Assembly (NCBI RefSeq): GCF_020906515.1
Contig: NC_085851.1
Span: forward strand, 3,844,001 to 3,908,000
Direction of reading: 5' to 3'
Length of the DNA: 64,000 bases
From: Vanrija pseudolonga
Taxonomy: Eukaryota; Basidiomycota; Tremellomycetes; Trichosporonales; Trichosporonaceae
How positions within the stretch are numbered: the stretch's first letter is position 1; each line of letters opens with the position of its first letter. The notes under the pieces were generated by a model. That model did no database searches. It had not been told where the DNA came from and worked only from the letters and a program-made list of their open reading frames with translations. The position numbers and the translations under genes were made by a program. Positions 32,976 through 44,530 of the stretch are shown here, piece by piece.

Positions 32976-33937
32976 GATGGGCTAGGGGACGGTGGCGTCG
33001 GTGACGGAGATGGAGTGATGGTGATGGCGTCGATGTCCGAGTTGGAATGGATGTGCAAAAGGAATGTCAAGCGGACGGGGGGGGGAAGGTTGCGCCAAGA
33101 TTCGACGAGGAACCGGGGAGCCACAATAATCGATGATACGGGCGCCGGCGGGTTGGGTCTCGGTTGTGAGGGGCGGTGTTGTCGGCGACGGGCGGGCTGC
33201 GTTGGAAGAGAGAGATGAGACGATGGTCAAATCGAAAAAAAAGGTGAGTGATGCAGCGTTACTGTCGACGTGGTGAGGGGGGGGGGGAAGGTGAGAGTGA
33301 GAGATAAGTAAAGAGTTGATGTGGCTTGGGGGGGGTTGGGTGGAGCGACGTTGGTGGTGAGGAGAGGATGCGATGGCTCGGCGTCGGCGGCGGCAGCGGC
33401 GGCCACTGCACCTGGCTGGTCGACGGCAAACGACTGCGCGCTTGGAGTGTTTTTCCATCATCGGCGTCATCGACTCCCCCCCACTCCCTGCTCCCTGCCC
33501 AGCAATGCAATGGAAATACGTCACCGCTTGCCCCGATGGCCCACCCCGCCCACCCACAAATCAATCTTGTCAAATCCAGTAAACAGACACACCCCAAATC
33601 CCAATGGAAATAGCGGGAGTAGATAGATCAATATCACCTAGAGAGTTTAATAAAAATACACGCAAATATTCCATTACGTAACACTTCCACCCCACCCCTG
33701 GCGCGTGTCTCGCTGGCACGTCAGTCGCGACGACGCCGGCGGTTCCAAGTGGGTGGGTGGCTGCCACCACCACCTCGTGCACGTTACTGACGTCGAGTTC
33801 ACAGCCAACCACTCAACCAACCCCCATCTCACTCCGACTGTCCTTTACACGGCACAAAGCAAGAGGACAGCAAAAGGGCGCGCGCGCATTCCAGCCCCCG
33901 GTCCCCTTCTCTCTCCCCCTCGACACCCCGACACGCG
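32976..33937. other. Divergent intergenic region before STT3
   Basis: 962 bp between the starts of two divergent genes. G-rich runs lie near 33077 and 33278, and an AT-richer stretch is at 33580-33680. The last 80 bp before the STT3 ATG is pyrimidine-rich. No gene was recognised. Confidence 0.5.
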
Positions 33938-36484
33938 ATGCCACCAAAGTCAAAGTCGGCAGCTGCGGCGCCAGCGTCGCCCGCGCCCGCAGCACCCAAG
34001 CCTGCCGCGGCTGCCGCTGCTGCACCAACGCCGGCTCCAGAGACCTCGGCCGACGTCGAGCACGCGCCAAAGTACGCGTACCCGCTGCCGCATGTCCCCA
34101 AGTCGACCATCGACAACACGCAGTCGCTGCTGCGCTTTGTGATTCTCGCCTTCATCTGCGGCGCAGCCGTCGCGTCTCGCCTCTTCGCCGTCATCCGCTT
34201 CGAGAGTGTCATTCACGAGTTTGACCCCTGGTTCAACTAGTAAGCTGAAAGTATGGAACAGCAGCTGACGCCCAGCCGTGCGACCAAGGTCCTCGTCAAC
34301 GAGGGCTTCTACGAGTTCTGGAACTGGTTTGACCCCACCGCATGGTACCCCCTTGGCCGTACCGTTGGCGGCACCGTCTACCCCGGTATCATGGTGACCT
34401 CTGGCCTGATTTGGAGCTTCCTCCGCTGGATCAACATGCCTGTTGACATCCGCAACGTGTGTGTCCTGCTCGCGCCCGGATTCTCGGGTCTCACCGCCTG
34501 GGCGACCTACCTCTTCACCACGGAGATGGCCACGCCCTCGGCTGGTCTCCTCGCCGCCGCCTTCATCGGCATCGTGCCCGGCTACATCTCGCGTTCGGTC
34601 GCTGGTTCGTACGACAACGAGGCCATTGCCATCTTCCTCCTCATGGCCACGTTCTACTTCTGGATCAAGGCCCTCAAGACTGGCTCGGCCTGGTGGGGTA
34701 CCGTCACTGCCCTGTTCTACGGCTGGATGGTCGCCGCGTGGGGTGGCTACGTGTTCATCACCAACCTTGTGCCTCTGCACGTCTTTGTCCTGATCCTCAT
34801 GGGCCGCTACAACCACCGCATCTACGTTGCCTACTCGTCCTGGTACGTCCTCGGCACCGTCGCGTCGATGCAGGTGCCCTTCGTCGAGTTCCTGCCTATC
34901 CGTACGTCGGAGGGTATGGCCGCTCTCGGTACATTCGGCCTGGTCCAGCTCATCGCGTTTGTCGAGGTCGTCCGCAAGCTTGTCCCTGGCAAGCAGTTCC
35001 AGCAGCTCCTCCGCGCGTTTGTCGTCCTGGTCTTTGTTATTTCGTTCACTGCCCTCGTCCTCCTCACGTTCTCGGGCTGGATCGCCCCCTGGACTGGCCG
35101 TTTCTACTCGCTCTGGGACACTGGCTACGCCAAGGTGCACATGCCCATCATTGCTTCGGTTTCGGAGCACCAGCCGACCGCCTGGCCCGCCTACTTCTTC
35201 GACCTGCAGATGCTCATCTGGGTCTTCCCCGCCGGTGTCTTCTGGGCGTTCAAGGAGCTCCGTGACGAGCACGTCTTCATCATCATCTACGCCCTGTTCA
35301 GCTCGTACTTCTCGGGTGTGATGGTTCGAGTAAGTCGGCGGGGAGTGGGCATCGGACTATTACTGACTCCCTAAGCTCATGCTCGTCCTCACGCCCGTCG
35401 TCTGCGTCACCGCCTCGATTGCCATCTCCAAGCTCCTCGAGGCGTACATTGACCCCACCCTCCCTGAGGCGTCGGAGGACGAGACTGGCGCACCCGTCGC
35501 CGCGCCCAAGAAGGGCGGCAAGAAGCCCAGCCACAAGAAGGACCAGACCTTCGAGTTCTCTGGTATCCTCAGCGGCAAGAAGTCGAGGGGCATCTTTGGC
35601 CTCGACTCGCGCTTCGCCGTCATCTCGACCATCGTGCTCATGCTTGCCATCTTCGTTCACCACTGCACGTACGTCACGTCGAGCGCCTACTCGTCGCCCT
35701 CAGTTGTGCTGTCTTCGCGCAACCCCGACGGCAGCCAGAACATTATCGACGACTTCCGCGAGGCCTACTACTGGCTGCGCCAGAACACGCCCAAGGACGC
35801 TGTTGTCATGTCGTGGTGGGACTATGGCTACCAGATTGCTGGCATGGCCGACCGCCCTACGCTTGTTGACAACAACACGTGGAACAACACGCACATTGCG
35901 ACTGTCGGCAAGGCCATGTCCTCCAACGAGGACATTGCTTACCCGATCCTGCGCAAGCACGACGTTGACTACGTGCTCGTCATCTTTGGTGGCCTTCTCG
36001 GCTACTCTGGCGACGACATCAACAAGTTCTTGTGGATGGTTCGCATTGCCCAGGGCGAGTGGCCCGAGGAGGTGCAGGAGCACAAGTACTTTACCCCTCG
36101 GGGCGAGTACGCTGTGGATGACCGGGCGTCCGAGACGATGCGCGAGTCGCTCATGTACAAGATGTCGTACCACCGGTGAGTGTGGCGCGAGCTTGCGCGC
36201 AGCGCAAGCGAGCCTGCAACCTGACTGTCGCTAACCGCGCCAGCTTCCCCGAGCTCTACGGTGGCCACCCGGCCCAGGACCGTGTCCGTGGCCAGCGCAT
36301 CCCCGCCAAGGGCACCCACGAGAACCTCGAGACGATTGAGGAGGCGTTCACGTCCGAGAACTGGATTGTCCGCATCTACAAGGTGAAGAAGGAGGACTCG
36401 TTTGGACGTGCCCACAAGGCCGTCAACGCGTTCAACGCCGGCGCGCGGCTGAAGGCTGCGCCGTCGACACCGCAGAAGAAGTAA
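33938..36484 (+). CDS. STT3: Oligosaccharyltransferase catalytic subunit Stt3
   Basis: 798-residue ER membrane protein in four exons: 33938-34239, 34276-35329, 35376-36175 and 36244-36484 (introns 36, 46 and 68 nt). It transfers the dolichol-linked glycan to asparagines of nascent proteins. After an Ala/Pro-rich 40-residue tail come many membrane helices. The conserved EFDPWFN-YRAT loop is interrupted by intron 1. The luminal catalytic region carries SWWDYGYQI (WWDYG near residue 598) and NNTWNNTHIA. The C-terminus reads FPELYGGHPAQDRVRGQRIP and ends in a Lys-rich tail. Length and motifs are typical of the family. Confidence 0.97.
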
Positions 36485-36732
36485 AAGACGGTGTGGCGCG
36501 GAGCGCCGCGCCGGCCGTGTAGACATGCATGCGTAGAGTTTGCGGTGGTGCAGTGCAGGTGGTGGCAGTTGTGTTGCATGTTGTGTCTACGTAGTGCTAT
36601 GGTAGGTGGCAGGTGGCAGGTGGCATGGTGTTGTTACCAGCCGTCTGATGTGGCCGAGGCCCGGCCCTCGTCTTGGTGTTCGGTCCTCGTTTTTGGTGTT
36701 TTGTTTTCGTTTCGATGTTTTCCCCTCCCTCT

Positions 36733-37547
36733 CTACTCGTCTCCAATGAGTCCCCAGTCGAGGACACGAAGCCCAGCGACGTTCTCGCGCCACCAAGCCT
36801 CCACGCGCTTCTGCTCGGCCTCGCCCCCCTCGGCGCTGAGGTTGACATTAACGCTGCCCACGACGTCGGCGCGCTTCTTGCTGCCGCCCACGTCGGCCCA
36901 GCAGCGCCAGAGCGCGACGCCGATCCACACGCGGTCCGGCGTGTCGCCCTCGTGGCCTGGTCGCGGCGCACCCGTGGGGTCGTGCGAGAACTTGTGGATC
37001 GTCTGCAGGCCCGTGATGATGACTGGGGTTGGGGTCGGGAGCTGCTCGGCCGAGGCGGCGGTGAGGACTTGCGGTGGGGTGGCGGTTGCGGGCGCGGGGG
37101 TGAGGATCGACGAGGAGAGCGCGGCATTGTCGTGCGCTATGGAGTCGAAGTGAAACCTGGAGGAGCACGAGCGTTAGCGAGTGCGACGGGAAGAGGGGGG
37201 CAAGCAGAGTTTTGCCACTGGCATTTGCCACTTCGCGGCGCCGCTGCTCGCGCTGCGCGCTGGCGCTCGCTCGCAGCTCACTCACTTGGCAGCAGCGTAC
37301 AAATCCCGCCCCGCGTCCCCCTCAGTAGGCGACTGCAGGATCTCAACAATGACGCTCGTGTCCGACTCGTGCGAGAGGAAGACTTCCTGCGTGTCGGGGA
37401 CTTGGCGCATGTCGCTGGGCGGGGAGGGTTAGCAGTGGTGACGCCTCCGCTCGGTCCCGCTCACCTCGCGTCGTGGTAGCTCGTCGGGACGGCAAAGGCG
37501 ATCGCGCCGCCGAAGAGGGGGCGCGGGGCGATCTGTTGCGCGGTCAT
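36733..37547 (-). CDS. MOG1: Ran-binding nuclear import factor Mog1
   Basis: 211-residue protein in three exons: 37547-37465, 37414-37286 and 37156-36733 (introns 50 and 129 nt). The N-terminus MTAQQIAPRPLFGGAIAFAV followed by DASDMRQVPDTQEVFLSHES is the conserved Mog1 core, where the acidic and Gln/Glu residues face Ran. The middle has a variable Pro/Thr-rich insert, and the fold finishes with VWIGVALWRCW and VNVNLSAEGG. Mog1 binds Ran/Gsp1 and helps nucleotide release during nuclear transport. It is convergent with STT3 (about 250 bp) and divergent from the dynactin-like gene, with about 180 bp between starts. Confidence 0.92.
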
Positions 37548-37729
37548 GGTTGCTTTTGTCGTGTTGCGGTGGTTTGTAAGATGCCAACTTGGGTGAACTG
37601 GTTGTCAAGGCTTTGGCCATGACGCAGGGAGTTCGAGATTTGGCGGGACCAAATGGTGTCCTTGATGTCGCGTTGACTAGGTGGGTGGCCATGACGCGAA
37701 CCGCTTGCAACAACAACACAACAACGACC

Positions 37730-38761
37730 ATGACCACACCGCAGCCAGACTCGACGGCGTTCGGCTTCGAGCTGAGGGTACGTGCGCTAGAAGCGCGCGT
37801 CGGCGGCGTCCCGGCGTCCCAGCTCGCGGGGCTCAACCTGTCCGACGACGGCGCGCCAGCAGCAGCAGCAGCCGCGGAGCCCACCGACGCCGTGTCCCGC
37901 GCGAGACAGCGTGCGCGCCGGCGGCCGGTAAAGGAGCAGCAGCCGCATGACGCCGACGCTGACGCCGCGCCCGAACCGCTGACGGCGCGTGTGTCGGCGC
38001 TGGTGGCGAAGCTCGAGGCGGTCGTGGGGTCCAACCCGGCCTTGAAGCAGTTCTACGACAACTGTGCGTGCTGGCAGGTGGCAGCGCAGCGCAGGGGGCT
38101 CGCTGACGCTCGACAGACGACGCGTACGCGCCGCTACTGCGCCTGAGTCTGCCCGACGAGACGGAGGAAGAGGAGGAAGGTGCCGAAGGCGACAACAACG
38201 CGGCGGTGCAGCCGCGCGACTTGTTACCCGTCGGCGCCAAGGCCGCGATGGTGCTCGAGGCCAAGGCGGACATTGTCGACGCCGAGCGCGGGCTGCGCGA
38301 GATTGGGCTGTTGGACGGGCGTGGCGTCGCGGGCGCGGGCGAGCTGGAAGGTGGGTGGGCGCGGCGTGGTGCGGCACGGCGCCATGCTTGCTCCGGGCCT
38401 GGGTTCGTCGACAAGTGACGCTCGCTCACACCCGGCCGAAACCGCAGACATCGTCGCGCTCAAGCCTGCCCTCGTGAAAGGCCAGGCCACCCTCCACAGG
38501 CGGCAGAAGGACGTGGGCGAGATCCGCGCAGACGTCGCGGCCCTCGTGTCGCGGTATACTGAATTTGTAAGTGGCCTGCCTGCCTTCGCGGGCGGCCAGC
38601 CGCGCGACCGCTCGCTCGCTCGCTGACGCTCGCTCGCGCTCATGCAGACGACGACCGTGTCGGACCTCTTTGTCGACGTGCACGAGCAGCTGGTCGAGAT
38701 TGAGGAGGTCGTCGCGCGCGCCGAGAGGGCACGCCGGAACGAGGTCGCGGGGCGGTACTAG
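37730..38761 (+). CDS. Dynactin subunit 3 (p24)-like coiled-coil protein
   Basis: 266-residue protein in four exons: 37730-38063, 38117-38350, 38448-38566 and 38648-38761. The N-terminal helix FELRVRALEARVGGVPASQL, a Glu-rich middle (DETEEEEEGAEGD) and a long C-terminal coiled coil (HRRQKDVGEIRADVAALVSR, then DLFVDVHEQLVEIEEVVARA) match the layout of dynactin p22/p24, including the ending in which a YxxTT-like segment precedes the last helix. Dynactin p24 sits in the shoulder of the dynein activator. Similarity is weak outside the ends, so another small coiled-coil protein is possible. An in-frame ATG at 37691 would add 13 residues. Confidence 0.6.
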
Positions 38762-38843
38762 GCGTCACGGAGGGAACAGTTGTATAATAATGCATGGAGC
38801 GCTAGATGGTACACAAAGACCGGCGACAGCACGAGTGTCGGGG

Positions 38844-39374
38844 CTACCGTTCCCCGCTGCCAGACGGCCGCCTCAGCACGCCCCACACGGCCGGCACACC
38901 GCGATATCGTTCCAGCGAGGACGAGCTCACGCCCTCCCTGTAGAATCCAAACCCCAGCCTCTGGGCAAGGGCCACACTGTGCCTATTGTCCGCAAGGCAC
39001 TCCCACTCGACAGCATCAAAGCCTACGTCCCACGCGTGGGCGAGCGCCAGTCGGGCCGCAGCCGTCGCTAGCCCCGTGCCGCGGTGAGTTGAGGCGAGCA
39101 CGATGCCGCCTAGGTCGGCGGTGATGGCGCCCGGCGTGAACCGCAGCGCGACGGTCCCGACTAGCTTGTTGTCTGATCGGATCGCCCAGAAGTACGTTCC
39201 CTCGCTCGACGCCGAGTCGAGGGTCGCTTTTGCGTCGGCGGCAGTGTACGGCGAGGGAATGTTCAGGCTGCTTTCGTTTGCTGCGTACAGCTCGTGTAGG
39301 GAGCCCAGGTCGCTCTGGTGCAGCGCTGAGAGGACGATGCCGTTGTCACCTTGCAGTGTCGGCGCTGGTGGCAT
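38844..39374 (-). CDS. GNAT family N-acetyltransferase
   Basis: Intronless 176-residue protein. The start is the ATG at 39374 (MPPAPTLQGDNGIVLSA); codons further upstream in frame include only non-ATG starts. The GNAT fold is visible: LVGTVALRF (beta4), then DLGGIVLASTHRGTGLATAA, which includes the acetyl-CoA-binding Q/RxxGxG/A-type motif (HRGTGLA), then ALAHAWDVGFDAVEWECLAD and NRHSVALAQRLGFGFYREG. This resembles RimJ/RimL-type acetyltransferases. The substrate is unknown. It is tail-to-tail with the dynactin-like gene, 82 bp apart. Confidence 0.9.
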   Translation of the reverse strand: MPPAPTLQGDNGIVLSALHQSDLGSLHELYAANESSLNIPSPYTAADAKATLDSASSEGTYFWAIRSDNKLVGTVALRFTPGAITADLGGIVLASTHRGTGLATAAARLALAHAWDVGFDAVEWECLADNRHSVALAQRLGFGFYREGVSSSSLERYRGVPAVWGVLRRPSGSGER

Positions 39375-39755
39375 CGGTGGAGTGAGGTGTGATGCTGTTG
39401 TTGCCAAGACAGTGTCAGCGGATATCTATACCGAGTCGGACGACCGAGTCAGTCTCGGCTACCGCCACACCGGTCACAACAACATGAGTCCCAGGCCCCA
39501 ACCACACCTGCCTGCACCACCCCCAACCTCGTCGCGTACGATATACATGCAACTCTGCAACGAGCTACGACTCTACTCCCTGTCCCTCCACCGCCCCCTC
39601 AACCCCCACCCCGCATGCAAGAATTATTGGCTTGTTTGTGGTTTTCTGTGCTTGTGTCGTGTACTGGTTCTGAAGTCGGGTTCCAGGCGCCGATTCAACG
39701 GCGCAGGCTGTCCCTTGGGCACCGCAGAGCACTTATGTGCCCTGCAGACCCTCCC
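39375..39755. other. Short spacer between the GNAT and deubiquitinase genes
   Basis: 380 bp of promoter and 3' flank. A C-rich, G-poor stretch runs from 39495 to 39610. Nothing further was recognised. Confidence 0.5.
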
Positions 39756-42700
39756 CTACTCACTCTGCGGGCTGCGCGGCACGCTGACCATCTCGGCATC
39801 CGAAGTCGACGCGTCGCTCTCCCGCACAACATGGTACTCCTCTCCCAGGCCAGACTCGGACGCCTCGCCAGACGCCGTCGTGCTTGGCAGGTGGATAGAA
39901 ACTGGCGCACTGGCCCCAGTCGAGCTCTCCGTCACCGGTACAAACTCGTCATTGTCGCTCGAGTCCGGCGTCGGTAACGAGGGGCGGTGCGCAGGCGTGG
40001 TCGTGGCAGTCCACGCCGTGTTGCCAAAGCCAATCTTGTCGCCAACAGATCGCAGGTCGCCCGACGCGCTTAGCCCAAGCGGCCTGTCGTCATCCGAGTC
40101 CAGTGTAGACGAGCTGGATACCACTGGCGAAGGCTGTGCTGGGGTGCCCGGCGCGCTGTTAAACGAGCTCACCATGGCCGACTCGGGAACGCTCGGCGCA
40201 ATCACGGGCGACTCGGGCGCAGACGGCAGCGGTGTGGCAGCTCTGCTCGCCTCCTCGGCCTTGATTCTCGAGATGCCACCAATACGGCGCTCAGTACGGC
40301 GCTGGTAGAACAGCAGGTATGCCGCTCTGCTCTGAACCGCGTCGACATTGGTCTTGGACACCCGGGAGTCGTCAAAGTTGTACCAGTTGCTGTCCTCCTT
40401 GTTCTGGCAAAAGGCCGTGTAGTGGCCACCGCCGAGACCACCAAAGTGGTTGTCCACAGCGTACAGGTCGTAGATGTACGGCTCGGTCGAGTGCTCGATG
40501 CCATAGTTCTTCGCCTCCTCGGGCGTGAGGTTGAGTGTCTTGGTGACCCGGCGCTCACCCACGCGCTCGTCCAGGTCGAGGCCCTCGGCAGGGAACTGGA
40601 CAAGGTGGTCGAGCTTGTCTCTGAGTTGCCTCGAACTGCCAAAGCGCTTCAGGCAGATGACAAGGATATCCGGAGCCTTGTAAATATCGAGCTTCTTGGT
40701 CGCAGCCTGGTGCTTCTTGCACACGGGGCAGTACCACAGGTCGTCCTGGCCCAGCGTCTCCTCTTTGGAGAACTCGTCAAGGCAGTCATCAAGCGTGATG
40801 CTTCGGCCTTCACGCTTCTTGGCAGCTTCCTTGGCGATCGCAGGGTCGACAATGGTCTCGGTTTCGAAAAGCACAGGACCATTGTTACAGCCGGGGAAGA
40901 AATCGTCAAAGTCCTCCTGCTTCCACTCCACGAAGATTGCCTCACCAGGTCGAACGACCGGAAGAGTGGGAATCGGTGCCGCATCTTCACCCTCGTCGTC
41001 CGAGTTGGGTGACGAGCCGACCAGGTTGGAGATACTCGATGAGATGCGCTGGAGCATTGGGCGCTTCGAAGCTCTCCGCTTGTCCAGCGACGACCACAGG
41101 TTGTGGGCGCCCTGCGCATGGCCCTTGTAGAAGTTGTGGATGCTCGGATCCTTGTTGGTAGTCTTGAAGAGGCTCATGGAGCTGCCGTGGGAGTCGGCAG
41201 ACGACGCGTCCGCAACGTGGACCTTGAACAGGTCACCACGGGGGACAAGACGTCCTGACTGGCTGTGAACCGACACCGAGCTGTGGGTGCGCGGGAGGTC
41301 GCCAGTGCTGCTGCCCAGTGTCGCTAGTGGAGCCAGGGGTGAGAGGTGCTCACGGTGGCTCGAACGCCCACTCTCCGTCGACGAACGCGGGGCACCGTCG
41401 ACGTAAATGTCGGTGACATGGTCGTCGTCATCGTCGAGTTCCTTGGCATGAGGCGAGTTGGCCGACACCCACAGCTCCGCCTTGGTCTCAGGCTTGACGA
41501 TACGAGAATAGGCGCGCATGATGGCGGCGCGCACAGCAGAAGGGTCGGTTGCCTCCGTCTTTGAAAGCGTGATGAAGAGCGGGTAGTGACTGCCCTCGCT
41601 GGGGTACGGATCGCGCGAGAACGACGAACGGGGCTGCTCCTGGCGGATGAAAGTGTAGACGGGAACAGTAACAGAGCCATCCGTGGGCTGGGTGCCGGCA
41701 GCCTTGTGGTTGACAACCACAGGGGCGCCTACTTCGTGGAAGACGACGGTGTCATGGTCCTTGGCCTCGCTGTTGGGGTCCGAGTCGTTCCACCAAGTGT
41801 AGGGCATGCCCTTCCAGAAGTCGTATCCGACAATGTTTGAGCCCTTGGCGCCGACCAAGGCGCCTAGCTTGTCCTTGAGGGCGGAGAATGATGCGTTGAC
41901 AGGAATCAAGAGCTGGACGTTGATAGGCAGCCTGTCGGTATCCTTCGGGAAGAAGGTGAGCTTGAAGGTTCTCGTCTGCGCGATGGGCAGCGGGACAGTG
42001 AGGTACATGAATGGGTCCATGGTGATCGACTCCTTGTGGCATTCGGGGCAGACAAGCGTGCTCTGCAGCTGGCCCTGGAAAAGATCGACAATGACCGAAT
42101 CGTTGCGCTTCTTGTAGCCGTCCCAGCAAATCTTGCCATGCTCGACAAGCTCACGGTCGCCGCCTCCCGGCTTCCAGTCCGGCATCTCGATGTAGGGCTT
42201 CTTCTTGATGCGGTTCAGGTCCTCGTGAAGACCATCCAACAGGAAGGCAAGGAATTCTTGGGTGTCGTGCTGACCGTAGCCGGCAAACTGGGGAGCGAAG
42301 CGCGAGCAGGTCGCCTTGAGCCTGCGGGGCGAGAAGGAGGAGTGGGGTGCCGAGTTGTGGAGGTTCTCGATGACCTCGCCGAATGCCTCGGCAACCTGGC
42401 CGTGCATGCCGAGAGGGTTATCGGGGTTGAGCTCCTCGCGGTAGACACCGGCTAAGGGTGTTAGCCATGTGGGTCCTGCCAGTTCCACAACTGCTGTTAC
42501 TCACAGAGGAAGTATTCCGCCAACACATTGGTGTTGCTAAGACACTGCGTGGCTGACGCCAGGAAACACGTGTTGCCGAGATTGTTCAAGCCGACAAGGC
42601 CGTGGCTGCCGCGCGTGCGCGACTGCGAGCGCGTCTGAACTTTGCCGGCAGCTCCGGTGGTGGCCAAGGCGAGGAGGTTGTTGGACGACGAAGATCCACT

Positions 42701-43972
42701 CGAGGTAGCGTTGCCAGCATAGTGGGCAGGCTTGGAGAATAAGGGAGCAGGCGCGGCGGCCGCGACGGGCTTCTCGATCGCCTTGCCCGTGCCGTCCTTG
42801 GCCAGGACCCACTGTGTCTTGCCACCCGGGGCGGTGGCGACACTGACCTCGACAGCGATCGAGTCGCCGTCAGCTAGGCCAGCGTCGGCAAGAGTCGTGC
42901 GGTGGCTCGGCTGGTTAGAGGCCGGCTCACGCGCGCCGAGGGTAACCAATTCCTTTGCCTCAATCTCGAGTGTGTTGGGCGCGTCATCGACAACCCACAG
43001 CCTGAGCGGGGATCCCACCGACACCTTGCCCGGGAACGCGTTGCGCGCAAACATCATAAGCTCTTGCAGGGTAGTGTTGCTCGGAGCAGTGATGAGGAGG
43101 GGAGGGTGTGGGTATGCTGGAGGCACTGGGATCGACGTGGTGGCTGCGGCGACCAGGTGGAGCTTGTAGACGTTGGGGGCAATCTCCACACGGCCGCTGG
43201 GCAGGCACAAGCGGGGCAGCGTGGGGTGGTCGCTGGGGTAGCTGTAAAAGTCGACGATTGCGTTCCAGCCCTCTGAGGCAAGGAAGACAAAGTCCTCGTC
43301 TTCGACCAGGCCGGCACGAATGCGCCAGAGGTTGGTCTTGGAGGGGCGGAGGGTGCCTCTCCCGCCGGGGCGCGAGAGCTCGGTGACCTCGATCGCAGTC
43401 TCACCTGGCGGGAGGAGAGACTCGAGGCTAAGGGGAGGTACGGGCTCTCCGCCATCGCCCATCGCGTGGCGCTGGAGCGCGGAGAAGAAGCTGCTGGGCA
43501 GGAGGTGGAACATGGCCCAGGGGGTGAACGGTGGCGGTAAGGCCGCTGCATTGTCAGCGCGGGGGCCGGCGGCCAGCAACACCACGCGGTCACGAGTCTT
43601 GGGACGCTACTCACCCATCACAGTGTTGTACAGCTCGCGCGTGGACCTGAGGTCTGGCGGGCCGGCGGCAGTGGCGTCGGCCATGTCGGCGTCTGTGTCG
43701 GGGTGCTCGTTCTCGTTGAGGCTCACGCGGCCCGTTCTAGAGACCCACTCGCCTGCCGACTCGTGCTCGTCCTCGACGTCCATTCTAGACAAGGGCGACG
43801 ATGGGTGGAGTGGTGGGGCCTGCGAGGGGGGCAACGACGTATCGAGGAAGGAGACTGGGTCTTCTGAGGCGGCGCGCTTTGGGGAGCTCGACGAGGAAGG
43901 TGAGGGGGGGTCGGTCCGCGGGCGCTTGAGTGTGGTCGGGGGAGCGAGGCTACCGTTCTGCGCTGCAGGCAT
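39756..43972 (-). CDS. UBP12: Ubiquitin-specific protease, Ubp12/USP4-15 type
   Basis: 1364-residue protein in three exons: 43972-43615, 43545-42505 and 42451-39756 (introns 69 and 53 nt). It removes ubiquitin from proteins. After a disordered Ser/Pro head, a DUSP-like domain (about 115-230, with EGWNAIVDFYSYPSDHPTLP) and a ubiquitin-like segment (LQELMMFARNAFPGKVSVGS) come before the peptidase. The Cys box GLNNLGNTCFLASATQCLSN puts the catalytic Cys near 445; the His box GGGHYTAFCQNKEDSNWYNF puts the His near 1142. The region between is a long insert with a CxxC pair (LVCPECHKES) and a second one (WYCPVCKK), the zinc knuckle of this class. The DUSP-Ubl-USP layout points to Ubp12. Confidence 0.93.
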
Positions 43973-44530
43973 TTCGTGCGACGTGCAGCGCGGGACTGGG
44001 GAACGCTGTTGCCTTTGGTGAGGCCAACCAGCAAGAGGTGGGGTATAAGGGGGTCGTGAGTCGGGGAGGTTGGAGCGGAGGGAGGTTTGTTGTGTTGCGT
44101 TGGTTGGGCTTTCGTAGCTGCTGCTGCGTAATGGGCTTTATTTAAACTCTACGCAAGCAGCCTTTGCCCCGTTTGGATATAGGATGACTCAAGAGACTAC
44201 GCTGTCGTAGGCGACTTGTTATTGTTTGTCGTCGTCGTCGTCGTTGTTGATATCGCAGACGACGCGCGGTGCGAAGGAGGGAGGGACGGAGAGGCGGAGG
44301 AGTGGGTGTGAGGGGTGACGATTGACGGAGTGGGGAAAGGGAGGCGACCAGATTGACTGTCACGTGACTTGCCCCCCGCCCTTGTGGTCCACACAAAAGC
44401 GACAAAAACTGATGGGATTTAATTCAAAAAGTCGGTTCGGCAGGCGCCGGAAACGAAGCAGCCAGCCAGGCATTGTGACTTTTGATCGACGACTGCAACA
44501 ACAGCTACAGTCGACACTTGACACACCACA
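43973..44530. other. Divergent promoter region, UBP12 / MRPL35
   Basis: 558 bp between start codons. It contains GTC-repeat sequence near 44228-44248 and an AT-rich stretch near 44130-44160. No further feature was recognised. Confidence 0.5.

Noticed and set aside
33950-35272. 440-codon minus-strand frame opposite STT3.
   Set aside because: Composition-driven antisense shadow (Asp/Glu/Arg/His-rich) of a well-conserved gene.
38844-39407. Longer start for the acetyltransferase at 39407.
   Set aside because: The codon there is TTG; the first ATG in frame is at 39374 and precedes the whole conserved fold.
39752-39766. AGTGAGTAG at the end of the deubiquitinase, which could be a splice donor leading to another exon.
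   Set aside because: The in-frame stop is within it and no plausible downstream exon with family features was found.
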